From the NCBI RefSeq assembly GCF_025460805.1, contig NZ_JAMXFJ010000034.1:1-42999 (forward strand): a stretch of 42,999 nt of DNA. The letters are read 5' to 3'. This DNA comes from Microvirga sesbaniae. GTDB lineage: Bacteria > Pseudomonadota > Alphaproteobacteria > Rhizobiales > Beijerinckiaceae. This document shows positions 15,897 through 24,548 of the stretch, piece after piece; the stretch's first letter is position 1; each line of letters begins with the position of its first letter. The notes under the pieces were generated by a model. That model was given only the letters and a program-made list of their open reading frames with translations, was not told the origin of the DNA and did not search any database. The translations under genes were made by a program, and so were the position numbers.

Positions 15897-16595
15897 ATGG
15901 AAGAGATCCCTGCTTCGCGCCGCCTGAGAGTGGCGACTTTCACAGCTTCCGAAGTCGAGAAGATCACAGGTGTCACGTCCGCTATGCAACGCGACTGGCG
16001 CCGGCGTGAGCTGATCGACACATCCCCCGGCCGCGGATGGAAGAGACTTGGGACTGAAGAGTTAGTCCAAGTCTTGGTTATGCGCGTCCTCAGTGAGAGG
16101 AACATACCGCCAGGCTTCGCCCGGAAGCTCGGGCGCATGGCAATTTTGCCTGTGCTTGAACGGCTACTAGCGGAGGCTTACCCCGGCGAAGACATTGAAC
16201 TCATGGAGACTACAGCAGCATTCGGGACGGTAGCCAGCATCCTCGACCAAGCTGAACAAGCTGTTCCAGCAGAGGAGAAGCTCCTTGTCGTAGGACCATT
16301 TGCGGGAGACCTGTACACCACTCCACTGCGTCAGGATGAGAACCGCTACCTTATCTACGCTGAAACTAAGGAGCCTTCCGGCTACATCAGCTACTCTATG
16401 GAGAGAGCTGCGAGCATTGAGAGCTTCAAGCTAAGTAATGCTGCTCAAAGGAAGAAACTCAAAAGACCTGCAGCTGATAGGTTCTTCGTCTTTGTTGTGG
16501 TCGATATCCTCGACATCTTCGCCGAGATGATTGATCGACGGATCAAACCCTACTTCATCGAAATCGAAGAGGAAGGGCAAGCCAATGAATCCTAA
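15897..16595 (+). CDS. MerR-like HTH regulator of the replication operon
   Basis: A 232-aa protein with an N-terminal MerR-like winged-helix pattern (VATFTASEVEKITGVTSAMQ, then RDWRRRELI and a basic turn) and an unassigned mixed C-terminal domain. The last 30 residues are hydrophobic then acidic. It is the first gene of the rightward replication operon, overlapping the primase gene by 11 bp. The Met at 15897 is preferred because the domain begins there; a start at 15801 would place the twin operator inside the gene. It probably controls its own operon. Confidence 0.72.
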   Translation: MEEIPASRRLRVATFTASEVEKITGVTSAMQRDWRRRELIDTSPGRGWKRLGTEELVQVLVMRVLSERNIPPGFARKLGRMAILPVLERLLAEAYPGEDIELMETTAAFGTVASILDQAEQAVPAEEKLLVVGPFAGDLYTTPLRQDENRYLIYAETKEPSGYISYSMERAASIESFKLSNAAQRKKLKRPAADRFFVFVVVDILDIFAEMIDRRIKPYFIEIEEEGQANES

Positions 16596-17505
16596 AGCCC
16601 TTGCTCGCGCCCTTGGCGGCGAGGTTACCGGCCGCAACCGAATTCTGGCTCCAGGTCCCGGCCACAGTCGGCAGGATCGCAGCATGTCGGTCCATCTTGA
16701 TCCGATCTACCCGGAGGGGTTCTGGGTCAAGTCCTTTGCCGGGGATGATGAAATTCAATGCCGCGACCACGTGCGGGCATTGGCCGGGCTGCCTGCCTGG
16801 GGTCCAAACTCTGGGAACCAATCAGCAGCGCCTCGCCCTGTCATTGTTCCAGACAAACCAGACGATGATGAAAAGCGCAGGGCTGCATGGCTCCAGGCCC
16901 GCGTTCTGTCTATCTGGGAAGGTGGAAGCGATCCACACGGTACCATCGTAGAAGCTTATCTCGCCAGCCGCGCCCTCACACTACCTAGCGACGTGGCTGC
17001 AGCTGTCCTGCGCTTTCATCCGGCCTGCCCTTGGAAGGATGCAAACGGCAATCTCCTCTACGTTCCGGCCATGGTCGCTGCGATGCGTTGCATCAGGACC
17101 GACCGTCTCAAGGCGGTTCATCGCACGCGACTGACGCCGGACGGCAAAAAGGTTGATCGTCGGATGCTTGGAGATGCGACCGAGGTTGCTGTCAAACTCG
17201 ATCCCGACGAGGCGGTGACAATGGGCCTTATTGTTGGCGAAGGCATCGAGACATGCCTCGCCGCACGCCAAATTGGCCTCCGACCCGTCTGGGCGCTTGG
17301 CTCCGTCAGCATGATCCAGACCCTTCCTGTACTTCCCGGGGTCGAGGCACTCACACTCTTGGCTGAGACAGACAAGAAGGGCGCCAATGCCCGCGCGATC
17401 AACGCCTGTGGGACACGCTGGCATGAGGCCAACCGCGCCGTGATTGTGGCCAGCCCGAAGTTCGGCGGCGATGTCAATGACGCCTTGCAAGGGAAGGTGG
17501 CCTGA
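16585..17505 (+). CDS. Toprim-domain primase-like protein
   Basis: A 306-aa protein. The N-terminus (ALARALGGEVTG, APGPGHSRQDRSMSVHLDP) resembles the DNA-binding region of phage and plasmid primases. The C-terminal Toprim domain shows GLIVGEGIETCLAARQIG with the catalytic Glu and LLAETDKKGANARA with the acidic ETD motif. It would make RNA primers during replication, together with the helicase encoded next. GGAAGGG lies 8 bp before ATG 16585. Its stop and the next start share one base. Confidence 0.88.
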   Translation: MNPKALARALGGEVTGRNRILAPGPGHSRQDRSMSVHLDPIYPEGFWVKSFAGDDEIQCRDHVRALAGLPAWGPNSGNQSAAPRPVIVPDKPDDDEKRRAAWLQARVLSIWEGGSDPHGTIVEAYLASRALTLPSDVAAAVLRFHPACPWKDANGNLLYVPAMVAAMRCIRTDRLKAVHRTRLTPDGKKVDRRMLGDATEVAVKLDPDEAVTMGLIVGEGIETCLAARQIGLRPVWALGSVSMIQTLPVLPGVEALTLLAETDKKGANARAINACGTRWHEANRAVIVASPKFGGDVNDALQGKVA

Positions 17506-18944
17506 TGACTGAGATCACACCTCCTTCTGAGCAAGCGGCCGAGATCCTTGATTTTGCGGAGTTCTCTCCATCCAAGACCACCAAGAAGGCCAAACAGCCT
17601 AGTAAGATGGCCGCAGGGAGCAACATCGTCACCGAGGACGGCGCGGCCCAGCGGTTCGTCGAGATGTACGCCGACAAGCTCCGCTACTGCCACACCACAG
17701 GCGCTTGGTTCGAGTGGGATGGCATCTCCTGGAAGCAGGACACCAAGGGGTTGGCCTTCTATTGGGCCCGGAAACTGGCGCGCGAACTGGCGGTCACGCA
17801 GCCGGATAAAGTGCGCTACATGGCCAGCAAGACCAGCTTTGCCAGTGGCGTAGACAGGTTCGCCAGAACGGATCCCGCCTTGGCAGTGACTGCTGAGGTC
17901 TGGGACGAGGACACCTTCCTATTCGGGACACCAAACGGCACGGTGGATCTGCGGACGGGCAAGCTAAGGCCAAGCGTTCCTAAGGAGGGGATTACACGTC
18001 TATCGGCCGTCAGCCCAGCTGAGACCGCCGATTGCCCTCAATGGCTTGCGTTCCTCGATCAGATCACGTGCGGCGATGCCGAGTTGATCCGGTTCCTGCA
18101 GCAGTGGTGCGGATACAGTCTTACCGGAGACACGACAGAACAGACCCTCGTGTTCGGTTGCGGTCCGGGAGGCAATGGCAAGGGCGTCTTCGTCAACACG
18201 GTTTCAGGCATCTTCGGCGACTATGCCGTGACAGCTGCCATGGACACGTTCACGGAGTCCAAGTTCACGAAACACTCAACCGAGCTCGCCATGCTGCGGG
18301 GCGCGCGGATGGTTACGGCGAGTGAGACGGAAGAGGGTCGGCCTTGGGCTGAGAGCCGGATCAAGCAGTTGACGGGCGGCGACAAGATAACTGCTCGCTT
18401 CATGCATAAGGACAATTTCACCTATATCCCGCACTTCAAGCTCACCATTATCGGTAATCACCACCCGGTTCTGCGTACGGTGGATGATGCGATGCGCCGG
18501 CGCTTCCGCATCGTGCCGTTCATGCACAAGCCTGCGAAGCCTGACCCGCACCTCGAGGCAAAACTCAAAGCGGAATGGCCGCAGATCCTGCGGTGGATGA
18601 TTGAGGGCTGCCTGGACTGGCAGAAGAACCGCCTTATCAAGCCGAAGGCGATTGCCGAGACAACGGAGACCTACTTCGCCGACCAGGACCTCTTTGGCTC
18701 CTGGCTGGAGGAGGAGTGCGACACGGATCCCGGCAATGCCAGCAAGTGGGAGTCCGCCGCCCGCCTTTATGCTGAGTGGGCAATGTTCGCTCAGAACGCG
18801 GGTGAGACGCCGGGCACAGCCAAGACTTTCGCTGCCGAGATGGGACGAAGGGGCTTTGCTAGGCACAGGGCTCGCTCGGCCGGCAAGATTGTCCGAGCCT
18901 TCAAGGGCATCCGTCTTGCTCCGAAAAGCTCTGACGCACTGTGA
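17505..18944 (+). CDS. Phage/plasmid primase-helicase, P4 family (SF3 helicase)
   Basis: A 479-aa protein. The middle section (TGAWFEWDGISW, NGTVDLRTGKL, FLQQWCGYSLTGDTTEQ) matches the D5/P4 N-terminal region. The SF3 helicase follows: Walker A GCGPGGNGKG at 218-227, LRGARMVTASET around 272-283 and LTIIGNHHPVL. It would unwind the origin and couple to the Toprim primase encoded upstream. Its stop overlaps the left arm of a long inverted repeat with GTGAACAC units. Confidence 0.93.
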   Translation: MTEITPPSEQAAEILDFAEFSPSKTTKKAKQPSKMAAGSNIVTEDGAAQRFVEMYADKLRYCHTTGAWFEWDGISWKQDTKGLAFYWARKLARELAVTQPDKVRYMASKTSFASGVDRFARTDPALAVTAEVWDEDTFLFGTPNGTVDLRTGKLRPSVPKEGITRLSAVSPAETADCPQWLAFLDQITCGDAELIRFLQQWCGYSLTGDTTEQTLVFGCGPGGNGKGVFVNTVSGIFGDYAVTAAMDTFTESKFTKHSTELAMLRGARMVTASETEEGRPWAESRIKQLTGGDKITARFMHKDNFTYIPHFKLTIIGNHHPVLRTVDDAMRRRFRIVPFMHKPAKPDPHLEAKLKAEWPQILRWMIEGCLDWQKNRLIKPKAIAETTETYFADQDLFGSWLEEECDTDPGNASKWESAARLYAEWAMFAQNAGETPGTAKTFAAEMGRRGFARHRARSAGKIVRAFKGIRLAPKSSDAL

Positions 18945-19054
18945 ACACGTGAACACATGTTGCCAGGAGAAACCTAAAACCTCCCCCACGCGCACGCGTA
19001 CGCGCGTAAGACCGTTCTTTGTTTGGACGTGTTCACATGTGTTCACGTGTTCAC
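18941..19054. repeat. Long inverted repeat of GTGAACAC units, candidate phage-type origin
   Basis: GTGAACAC occurs twice in tandem at 18941-18956 and in inverted form at 19029, 19039 and 19047. The 20 bases at 18941-18960 are perfectly complementary to 19035-19054, with 74 bases between them. The centre holds an alternating CG tract with the palindrome CGTACG near 19000. The position right after the P4-type helicase and the resemblance to P4-phage iterons suggest an initiator binding region. Confidence 0.75.
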
Positions 19055-19179
19055 GGCAGAAGCGACCAGACCCCAGCACCTGGTACCCCAACACCTAGAC
19101 CGCACCCTGGCTCCGCTGGCGCAGGCAGGGATGAGGATTCACCATTCGCCAGCCGCAATCATCCAGAGGAACAGTTTCC

Positions 19180-19494
19180 ATGCCCGATACACCCACCCCA
19201 GAGATGCCGATTCCAACCCACGACGAGACCGAGGCCCATTTCATCGCTCTCCAAGAGATCCTGCTGGGCACCCACGCTCTGGCAACAAAGTTCGTCGCCG
19301 AGATGCCAAGCCCAACCGGACAATCAAGCCGCCAACGTGCGGAGAATTATCTTGAGAGGCTGGCCGTCCTCATGGACAAGGTGTTCGAAACACAACCCAG
19401 CCCAATTCGGAACGAGGGCAGGACCTACGCGGCCGTGAACACCACTCGCCTTCACAGCATCATCAAGGACACTTGGCCGGAGAGGGTGCAGTGA
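19180..19494 (+). CDS. Hypothetical protein of the replication operon
   Basis: A 104-aa protein with a Pro/Thr-rich start and a helical core (ETEAHFIALQEILLGTHALA, SRQRAENYLERLAVLMDKVF). No family recognised. It lies downstream of the repeat region and overlaps the next gene by one base, so the two form a unit. Confidence 0.65.
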   Translation: MPDTPTPEMPIPTHDETEAHFIALQEILLGTHALATKFVAEMPSPTGQSSRQRAENYLERLAVLMDKVFETQPSPIRNEGRTYAAVNTTRLHSIIKDTWPERVQ

Positions 19495-19880
19495 TGAACG
19501 CTATCAAGCCGCAGTTCCCGATCGCCAACACGGTCGAGGCAGAAGCTGGTCGTCTGCTCGCCCTGGAATGGGGCGTCAAGTACGCTCTACTCGTCCTTGT
19601 CTCACGAAAGGTCTGGGAAGAGAAATCAGGACCCGAAGGAATTCAAAAGCACATTGGATGGGTGGCTCATCACGTTGCCGTGCACATCAATGGCCTGCCA
19701 GCCGAAACCAGGAAGTACGCAACAGACTACGCAGCCGGCATCCTTGGCGAAGTGATTAGTGAGGTCGAGCTAGCCCTTGGTCAGGCGCCAAAGGATGGAG
19801 ACGAGGCACGGCGCCTATCCATGCTTAAGAAGTTCATGGATGATGAGTCGGGTCCAGGGTCTGACGACAAGGTCAATTGA
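19494..19880 (+). CDS. Hypothetical protein, end of the replication operon
   Basis: A 128-aa mostly helical protein (VEAEAGRLLALEWGVKYALL, HIGWVAHHVAVHING, AAGILGEVISEVELALGQ) with an acidic C-terminus. I do not recognise it. The start shares a base with the upstream stop (TGATG). It is the last rightward gene before the convergent nuclease gene and the shared hairpin. Confidence 0.65.
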   Translation: MNAIKPQFPIANTVEAEAGRLLALEWGVKYALLVLVSRKVWEEKSGPEGIQKHIGWVAHHVAVHINGLPAETRKYATDYAAGILGEVISEVELALGQAPKDGDEARRLSMLKKFMDDESGPGSDDKVN

Positions 19881-19916
19881 CCGGAAGCCGCCCAGGATAC
19901 TCGCAAATCGCTCCGC

Positions 19917-20408
19917 TCAACCCCGCCTGCCGTTGATGCAGGCGGGGTTGAGGACACGGTCGTAACTTGGTGAGGAGAAACATGTCAGCGGGTTCTTAAG
20001 CGCCCCCCAATTTGATAGGGCGACGAGAACGTCCCTAAGGTCATCCAAGCAGGCAAAGGGAACGCCCTGACTCTGGCACCATGCCGCAAACGATTTTTGT
20101 TCGTCGGTCATGACGCCACCCCGACGCTTCAGCTCCAAAGCATGCAGCCGCCCGCCCGGACCAAACAGGATGAAATCAGGCCAGCCCTTTTGGACGCCCA
20201 TGGCTTTGAGCTTCGCAGCGGTCCGTGGGTCACGCTTTTCGCCGGCAGGGAAGTGGCTCCATCTCCAATCTGGATGCGCAAATGTCCGTAGATGGTCGGC
20301 AACCGCGCGATGGAGGACAGACTCCTTCGGAGCCGGTACCTTGGGCTGCCGATACGCCTGGGGCTTGCCACGAGAAGGGAAGAGGGGGAGGGAGCGCTGC
20401 CTAGTCAT
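19917..20408 (-). CDS. VRR-NUC domain nuclease
   Basis: A 163-aa protein with the VRR-NUC fold of the PD-(D/E)XK nuclease superfamily. GWPDFILFG provides the catalytic Asp and LHALELKRRGG the ExK motif; AGEKRDPRTAAKLKAMGVQK and FAAWCQSQGVPFACLDDL are also typical. In phages these proteins are thought to process DNA structures such as Holliday junctions. It is the last gene of the leftward operon. The final 15 residues are encoded by the hairpin. Confidence 0.88.
   Translation of the reverse strand: MTRQRSLPLFPSRGKPQAYRQPKVPAPKESVLHRAVADHLRTFAHPDWRWSHFPAGEKRDPRTAAKLKAMGVQKGWPDFILFGPGGRLHALELKRRGGVMTDEQKSFAAWCQSQGVPFACLDDLRDVLVALSNWGALKNPLTCFSSPSYDRVLNPACINGRRG
19919..19949. terminator. Bidirectional hairpin between convergent operons
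   Basis: AACCCCGCCTGC and GCAGGCGGGGTT form a perfect 12-bp stem with a 7-base loop, between the rightward replication operon and the long leftward operon. It overlaps the last codons of the VRR-NUC gene. There is no strong U-run, but the position and stability support termination in both directions. Confidence 0.75.
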
Positions 20409-20445
20409 CGTGACACAAACACCATGAACTCGGCCACCTCTCGGC

Positions 20446-20652
20446 TCATTCTGCCCCCTCAGGGACTTCGACGCCCACCAGGCGGATGACCATCAGGTTG
20501 TCGCCCTCGGTCCACTTCAGGGAGGCCTTCAGTTCTGCCGTCTTCTGCTCCTCTTCCTCGTCACTGCCCACGATGATCGAGTGCCACCTACCAGTGTCCT
20601 GCGGAGCCTTTCGCTCCAGGACTTCAAGCCGCTTGAGAGTGCTGCGGTTCAT
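20446..20652 (-). CDS. Small tandem paralogue C (MNR-RL-LE type)
   Basis: A 68-aa protein beginning MNRSTLKRLEVLE, with an acidic helix and a C-terminal strand (LMVIRLVG). It shares its plan with the two genes just upstream (20649-20930 and 20927-21190): a basic start with RL-x2-LE, a central HVI-like strand, then an E/K helix. Its start overlaps the previous stop by 4 bp. Function unknown. Confidence 0.68.
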   Translation of the reverse strand: MNRSTLKRLEVLERKAPQDTGRWHSIIVGSDEEEEQKTAELKASLKWTEGDNLMVIRLVGVEVPEGAE

Positions 20653-20930
20653 CGGTCAATCCTTCCATGGTCATGGACCCGGCGCCCGTTCATGGCGACA
20701 TGGGCCAGCAGATCCGTCATCGTCTTGCCTGTGGTGAATGGGTCCGCCTGGGCAGATCCGTGGATCCGCACGAAGATGTCTCCAGGACGGGCGCCATGCT
20801 CCGCGAGGAGGATTGTCCGCTTCTCCTGAAATTCATCGCCATCGTGAGCGGGGATGACGTGCACAATGCCGTCCCATGTGAACGTGGAGGATTCCAGCTT
20901 CGCCAAGCGGATGAGTGTCGTTCGGTTCAT
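20649..20930 (-). CDS. Small tandem paralogue B (MNR-RL-LE type)
   Basis: A 93-aa protein beginning MNRTTLIRLAKLESS, followed by GIVHVIPAHDG, EFQEKRTILLAEHG and PGDIFVRIHG. It aligns by eye with both neighbours. It overlaps each neighbour by 4 bp, so the three are translated as a block. Confidence 0.7.
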   Translation of the reverse strand: MNRTTLIRLAKLESSTFTWDGIVHVIPAHDGDEFQEKRTILLAEHGARPGDIFVRIHGSAQADPFTTGKTMTDLLAHVAMNGRRVHDHGRIDR

Positions 20931-21190
20931 AGAGCCTCTAATCGCTTCTCATGGGTTTCGGAGACGGGGATCGTCTGCGGCTCCCTGAACTCCCGCTGCT
21001 CCGGGGCCAGGTTGAAGTTCCAGTCGAAGAAGAAGTCATCGGGCTTGGCGCGGTCGGACTGGATCATGCCCACCTTCTGGGCCTCAAAATCCTCTGGGCT
21101 CCGTTCGTAGATGACGTGCAGGTACCCAAGAGCCCTCCGCCCTGCGGCTGCCTCCAACCTCATGAGGCGGTTCGTCAATGCCCTGCTCAT
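20927..21190 (-). CDS. Small tandem paralogue A (MNR-RL-LE type)
   Basis: An 87-aa protein beginning MSRALTNRLMRLEAAAGR, followed by GYLHVIYERSPEDFEAQKVG, then KPDDFFFDWNF. Similar small proteins occur in alphaproteobacterial prophages. It overlaps the DUF5681 gene by 4 bp and the next paralogue by 4 bp. Confidence 0.7.
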   Translation of the reverse strand: MSRALTNRLMRLEAAAGRRALGYLHVIYERSPEDFEAQKVGMIQSDRAKPDDFFFDWNFNLAPEQREFREPQTIPVSETHEKRLEAL

Positions 21191-21636
21191 TTCTGCCCCT
21201 GCGCTGCTTCCAACTTCTCGAGACGTTGTTGGATCTCGTGCAACTCCACAGCCTTGGTGAACCCGTCCACCAATTTGGCGAGTTCGCCGGCCTCCCCCGG
21301 GGTGATGTCCCCGTTGGCCACTGCCCCCGCTAAGGCGGCCGTCGCCTTTACCGCGTCCCCAGCGGTCTCCAGCTTTGGGAGGGTGAACATCACAGGCCGA
21401 TCCTTTCGGGGCGGCATGATGCGGTCCATCACCATCCGGAGAGCTACGCTGTCCCCGGCAAGCGCCATCTCGACAGCCTTCCGCGTGATGGCCTCCGCCT
21501 CACCATCCAAGAGGGCTTCGAGTGCCAGCGTCGTCTTATTCCGAGAACCCTTAGGGCGCCCCGGATTGCCAGGGGCAAATAACCGTCCGCCCCTCGTTTT
21601 CTCCTCGTTTTTTCGGGAGGTGGTAGCCTTTGCCAT
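21187..21636 (-). CDS. DUF5681-family protein
   Basis: A 149-aa protein. The N-terminal FAPGNPGRPKGSRNKTTLAL is the DUF5681 signature; an acidic helical part follows (LLDGEAEAITRKAVEMALAG, SVALRMVMDRIMP), then a C-terminal coiled coil (ELHEIQQRLEKLEAA). The family is common in alphaproteobacterial phages, often near packaging genes, but its role is not established. The Met at 21636 follows the upstream stop by 2 bp. It could be a small-terminase-like DNA-binding protein, but no large terminase is present. Confidence 0.8.
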   Translation of the reverse strand: MAKATTSRKNEEKTRGGRLFAPGNPGRPKGSRNKTTLALEALLDGEAEAITRKAVEMALAGDSVALRMVMDRIMPPRKDRPVMFTLPKLETAGDAVKATAALAGAVANGDITPGEAGELAKLVDGFTKAVELHEIQQRLEKLEAAQGQK

Positions 21637-21638
21637 GG

Positions 21639-24224
21639 TCAAAGAATTCCCTGCGGGGAGTTCGAATTGTAGCCCGCCATCTCGCTGTAGGAGCCATCGC
21701 CTACCGTGGCGTTCCCCGAACGATCCTCACCCGTAGGCGAGCGTTCGCCCCGGGAGTTGTACCCAGGCCCGTAGCCCATGGTTGCGGCATCCCAATTGTC
21801 CCAGCTTGCGGCCGGTCCGCCGAACATGCCCCCGAGCATGTCGCCAAAGCCTGTGTTCCCCCCGAAGAGGTCGCCGATGGCATTGAAGGCCTGCCCGCCG
21901 AACTTGCCCGTCTGGTAGCCCATGAAGGCACCCATTGGCCCGCCCGTCACAAGACCCAAGGCGCCGCCAATCAGGCCGGGAGTGCTCCAGCCAGAGGGGG
22001 GGCTGCTCGACATCTTGTCCATGAAGCCAGGGTGATAGCCCTTCGCAATGTCAGGATTGGCCATCGCATCCATGAAACTCGTGTCCGGCTTGGTGGAGAA
22101 GCCCAGACCGTCCTTGATGGCATCCACGGGCGAGGCGTACCCGCCGATGGTCAGGCCCGTCTTGTCATTCCAACCGAAGGGACCGATGGAAGACGTCGTC
22201 GTGGGAGCGGTCGACGCCATCTCGTTCATGAAGTTCTCATAGGACTTGCCGAAGTTGTCGAGGTCCAACCCAGCGAGACCGCCCACTCCGGTCGTATAAC
22301 CACCCCAGCCATCGGGACCGACGCCAGGGTTCCAGCCCTCCGGGGCGCCACTGGTCGGAGCTGACCGGACAGCAGCCACGGGAGCCGAGGCGACGGGTGC
22401 GCTCGGCCTCGTCGGAGGTGTCGGCTTGCTCAACCGAGCAGGAGCCATGGCCGGGCCAACTGCCGTTCCCGTCGTGGGATTGGTGAACCCAGCCAGACCA
22501 AAGGAATTCAGCCCCGACGCCACAGGAGCCTCGAGGGAGGCGATGTCAGTGTTGAAGCCCGACGGCGTGGCTGAGAACGACTTGGTTGCGGCGTTGTAGG
22601 CTGCCAGATCCCGCTCGTATTGTGCCTTCTCCCGATTGTACTCAGACATGGCCCGTTCATAGGCCTGCTGTTCCTTCTCGGAGACGCGGCCCAGGTCGGC
22701 ATTCATGCGGCCGGCAATCGCCTCGTTGTCCATATCCGAGCGGTGCCAACCAGTCGCGGCAGCGGCGTCGTTCAAGGCGGTGATGCCGAACGCCTCATTG
22801 GTGCGGTAGGCTTCCGAGGGTGCGTTGAAGTCTGGGACGTTGCCCCAAGGACCGGAATCCACCCCGGCCGAGAAGCCTGAGGGAGCGAAGCCCTCTGCAT
22901 TGATCCCGAAGGTTTCACCCATGCCAAGAGCGCCAGGCGAGACGATACCCAGATCAGTCTCCGGATAGCCCGTCTCAATGGCACGCTCTGGAATGGCACC
23001 GTTGAAGCGAGCGTCGAAGTTGGCTTGGTCGATCAGCCCCGGGGCATCAAACCCCTCGAAACCTGGCGTCCATCCCGCATCAAAGGCCTGCGGGGAACCC
23101 ATGGGAGCGCCACCGAACAATGCGGCCGCGTCCGGCGAGGTGAAACCCTGCGACGGACCAAGGGGCTGCCCACTGAACGCCCCGGCAGGCGCAACGGAGC
23201 CAGTACCCGTGATGGCGTCAGGACCATCGATAGGACTCGGCCCGACAGGATCGAGATATCCGGCGAAATCCACCCGCCCGATAGGATCAGCCGGGAAAGA
23301 GCTATAGCCATCATCCGGCGTGATGCCGAACGTGTCGCCCATCTCCGTCGGCCCCAGGGGACCGATCCCGAGTTGTCCCGTCATGTCGGGGACGTCTACG
23401 GCCGCGAGACCCGTAGGCTGCACAACGTCGTCATAGTCAAAGCCTGGCATCACGTCTTGCCCGAGCTTCTGGCTCAGGAAGTCTTGGGCTTGCCGCTGCA
23501 CGGCAGGGGCCGCCGCCATAATGGCCGCGTTGCTCGTGAACGGCGCGATGTCTTGAACGACAACCTCATCAGGGACCTCAACCCCGGCCAGTTTCGCAGC
23601 CACGGCGAACCGCGTTGCCATCTCCTGCTTGGATGGGGCCCTTACGCCTGCCGGCCACCCGCCTGTTGGTGAGAAGCTATGACCGCCGAACCTCGAGCGG
23701 TTGGCGCCTACACCAGCATCCTTCTCGAACCCCGGAGCGGAGAAATGCTCCACCCCAAAGCCGATATCGATCCCCATGCTATGGGCCTTCGTTGCTACTT
23801 CCGTAGCAAGCTGGGCACGTTCAAAGCTAGCTTGCCGGGGACCAAGGGCCGGCGAGAACTCGGGATCGAGAGCTGCCATCAACGACGCCTCAACACCCGC
23901 CTTGAAATTGGCATGGCCGGCCGTCGAGGCGCCCCGCATGTCCTTGTTGAACGTCGGGGAGAACTGCCGACCAGCACCAGGCAGAGAACGGTTCTGTCGT
24001 GTGGCCTCGAGCATGGTCTCCGCACTGAAGGGAGCCGAGAAGATGTCGCCAAGGGCAGCCGAGCGGGACAGGTAGGCGCTCGGGTTCATCGAGCGGTTAA
24101 GACCCGTGGCCGCCACGATGCCCATACCGACAACGCCCTCGTTGAGGGCTTCGCCCATGACCATGCCAACGGTCATGGCATAATCCAGGTCACTCAAGCC
24201 GTATTCGGAAAGAGGGTTAGGCAT
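21639..24224 (-). CDS. Large phage-type protein with SleB-like cell-wall hydrolase N-terminus
   Basis: An 861-aa protein. Residues 15-55 (YAMTVGMVMGEALNEGVVG, IVAATGLNRSMNPSAYLS) resemble the start of SleB/hydrolase-2 cell-wall hydrolases, with E25 in the usual place of the catalytic Glu. Residues 150-200 include GFGVEHFSAPGF and GGHSFSPTGGWPAG. A long Gly/Pro/Phe-rich section follows, then a Tyr-rich coiled coil near 520-545 (REKAQYERDLAAYNAA), and finally a Gly-rich hydrophobic C-terminus (TPGLIGGALGLVTGGPMGAF). This fits a virion protein that opens peptidoglycan during DNA entry. Assignment of the enzyme is tentative. Confidence 0.62.
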   Translation of the reverse strand: MPNPLSEYGLSDLDYAMTVGMVMGEALNEGVVGMGIVAATGLNRSMNPSAYLSRSAALGDIFSAPFSAETMLEATRQNRSLPGAGRQFSPTFNKDMRGASTAGHANFKAGVEASLMAALDPEFSPALGPRQASFERAQLATEVATKAHSMGIDIGFGVEHFSAPGFEKDAGVGANRSRFGGHSFSPTGGWPAGVRAPSKQEMATRFAVAAKLAGVEVPDEVVVQDIAPFTSNAAIMAAAPAVQRQAQDFLSQKLGQDVMPGFDYDDVVQPTGLAAVDVPDMTGQLGIGPLGPTEMGDTFGITPDDGYSSFPADPIGRVDFAGYLDPVGPSPIDGPDAITGTGSVAPAGAFSGQPLGPSQGFTSPDAAALFGGAPMGSPQAFDAGWTPGFEGFDAPGLIDQANFDARFNGAIPERAIETGYPETDLGIVSPGALGMGETFGINAEGFAPSGFSAGVDSGPWGNVPDFNAPSEAYRTNEAFGITALNDAAAATGWHRSDMDNEAIAGRMNADLGRVSEKEQQAYERAMSEYNREKAQYERDLAAYNAATKSFSATPSGFNTDIASLEAPVASGLNSFGLAGFTNPTTGTAVGPAMAPARLSKPTPPTRPSAPVASAPVAAVRSAPTSGAPEGWNPGVGPDGWGGYTTGVGGLAGLDLDNFGKSYENFMNEMASTAPTTTSSIGPFGWNDKTGLTIGGYASPVDAIKDGLGFSTKPDTSFMDAMANPDIAKGYHPGFMDKMSSSPPSGWSTPGLIGGALGLVTGGPMGAFMGYQTGKFGGQAFNAIGDLFGGNTGFGDMLGGMFGGPAASWDNWDAATMGYGPGYNSRGERSPTGEDRSGNATVGDGSYSEMAGYNSNSPQGIL

Positions 24225-24548
24225 CTATCGGGCCTCCGGGGGCAGCATCATGGGCGGCCCAAAGTTGTACGGTTGGCGGGGCTGGGATCCCGCCGCAGAG
24301 GAGTTCCCAGCCGGCGCCTGGTTGTATTTCTTCCGGTACTCCTGGAGGGCCTGTTCAGCCCCCTCCCGGTCGCCCTTCATCATGAGGTCAACGACCCCCC
24401 GCAGTTCTTGCCCGCGGGGGGAGTTCAACAGGCGTTCGGCCCCCGTCTCGCCTTGGAGCGGAGGCGCAAATTCATAGTTGGTATCACGCGCCATGACGGG
24501 GCTCCCCAGCAGCAGCGTTGCGAGAGCGAGAGCGGCCGGCCGGTTCAT
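24225..24548 (-). CDS. Small exported phage-type protein
   Basis: A 107-aa protein with an N-terminal signal-like segment (MNRPAALALATLLLGSPVMA), a central charged helix (GVVDLMMKGDREGAEQALQ) and a Pro-rich tail. It abuts the start of the 861-aa gene. It may act in the periplasm, but its role is unknown. Confidence 0.65.
   Translation of the reverse strand: MNRPAALALATLLLGSPVMARDTNYEFAPPLQGETGAERLLNSPRGQELRGVVDLMMKGDREGAEQALQEYRKKYNQAPAGNSSAAGSQPRQPYNFGPPMMLPPEAR

Noticed and set aside
15700..19060. CRISPR array made of the short tandem repeats
   Set aside because: Repeats are 8-9 bp and directly adjacent or inverted, with no spacers of regular length and no cas genes.
21187..21636. DUF5681 protein as small terminase subunit
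   Set aside because: The family often lies near packaging genes, but no large subunit is present and the sequence alone does not show a terminase fold, so I kept the neutral name.
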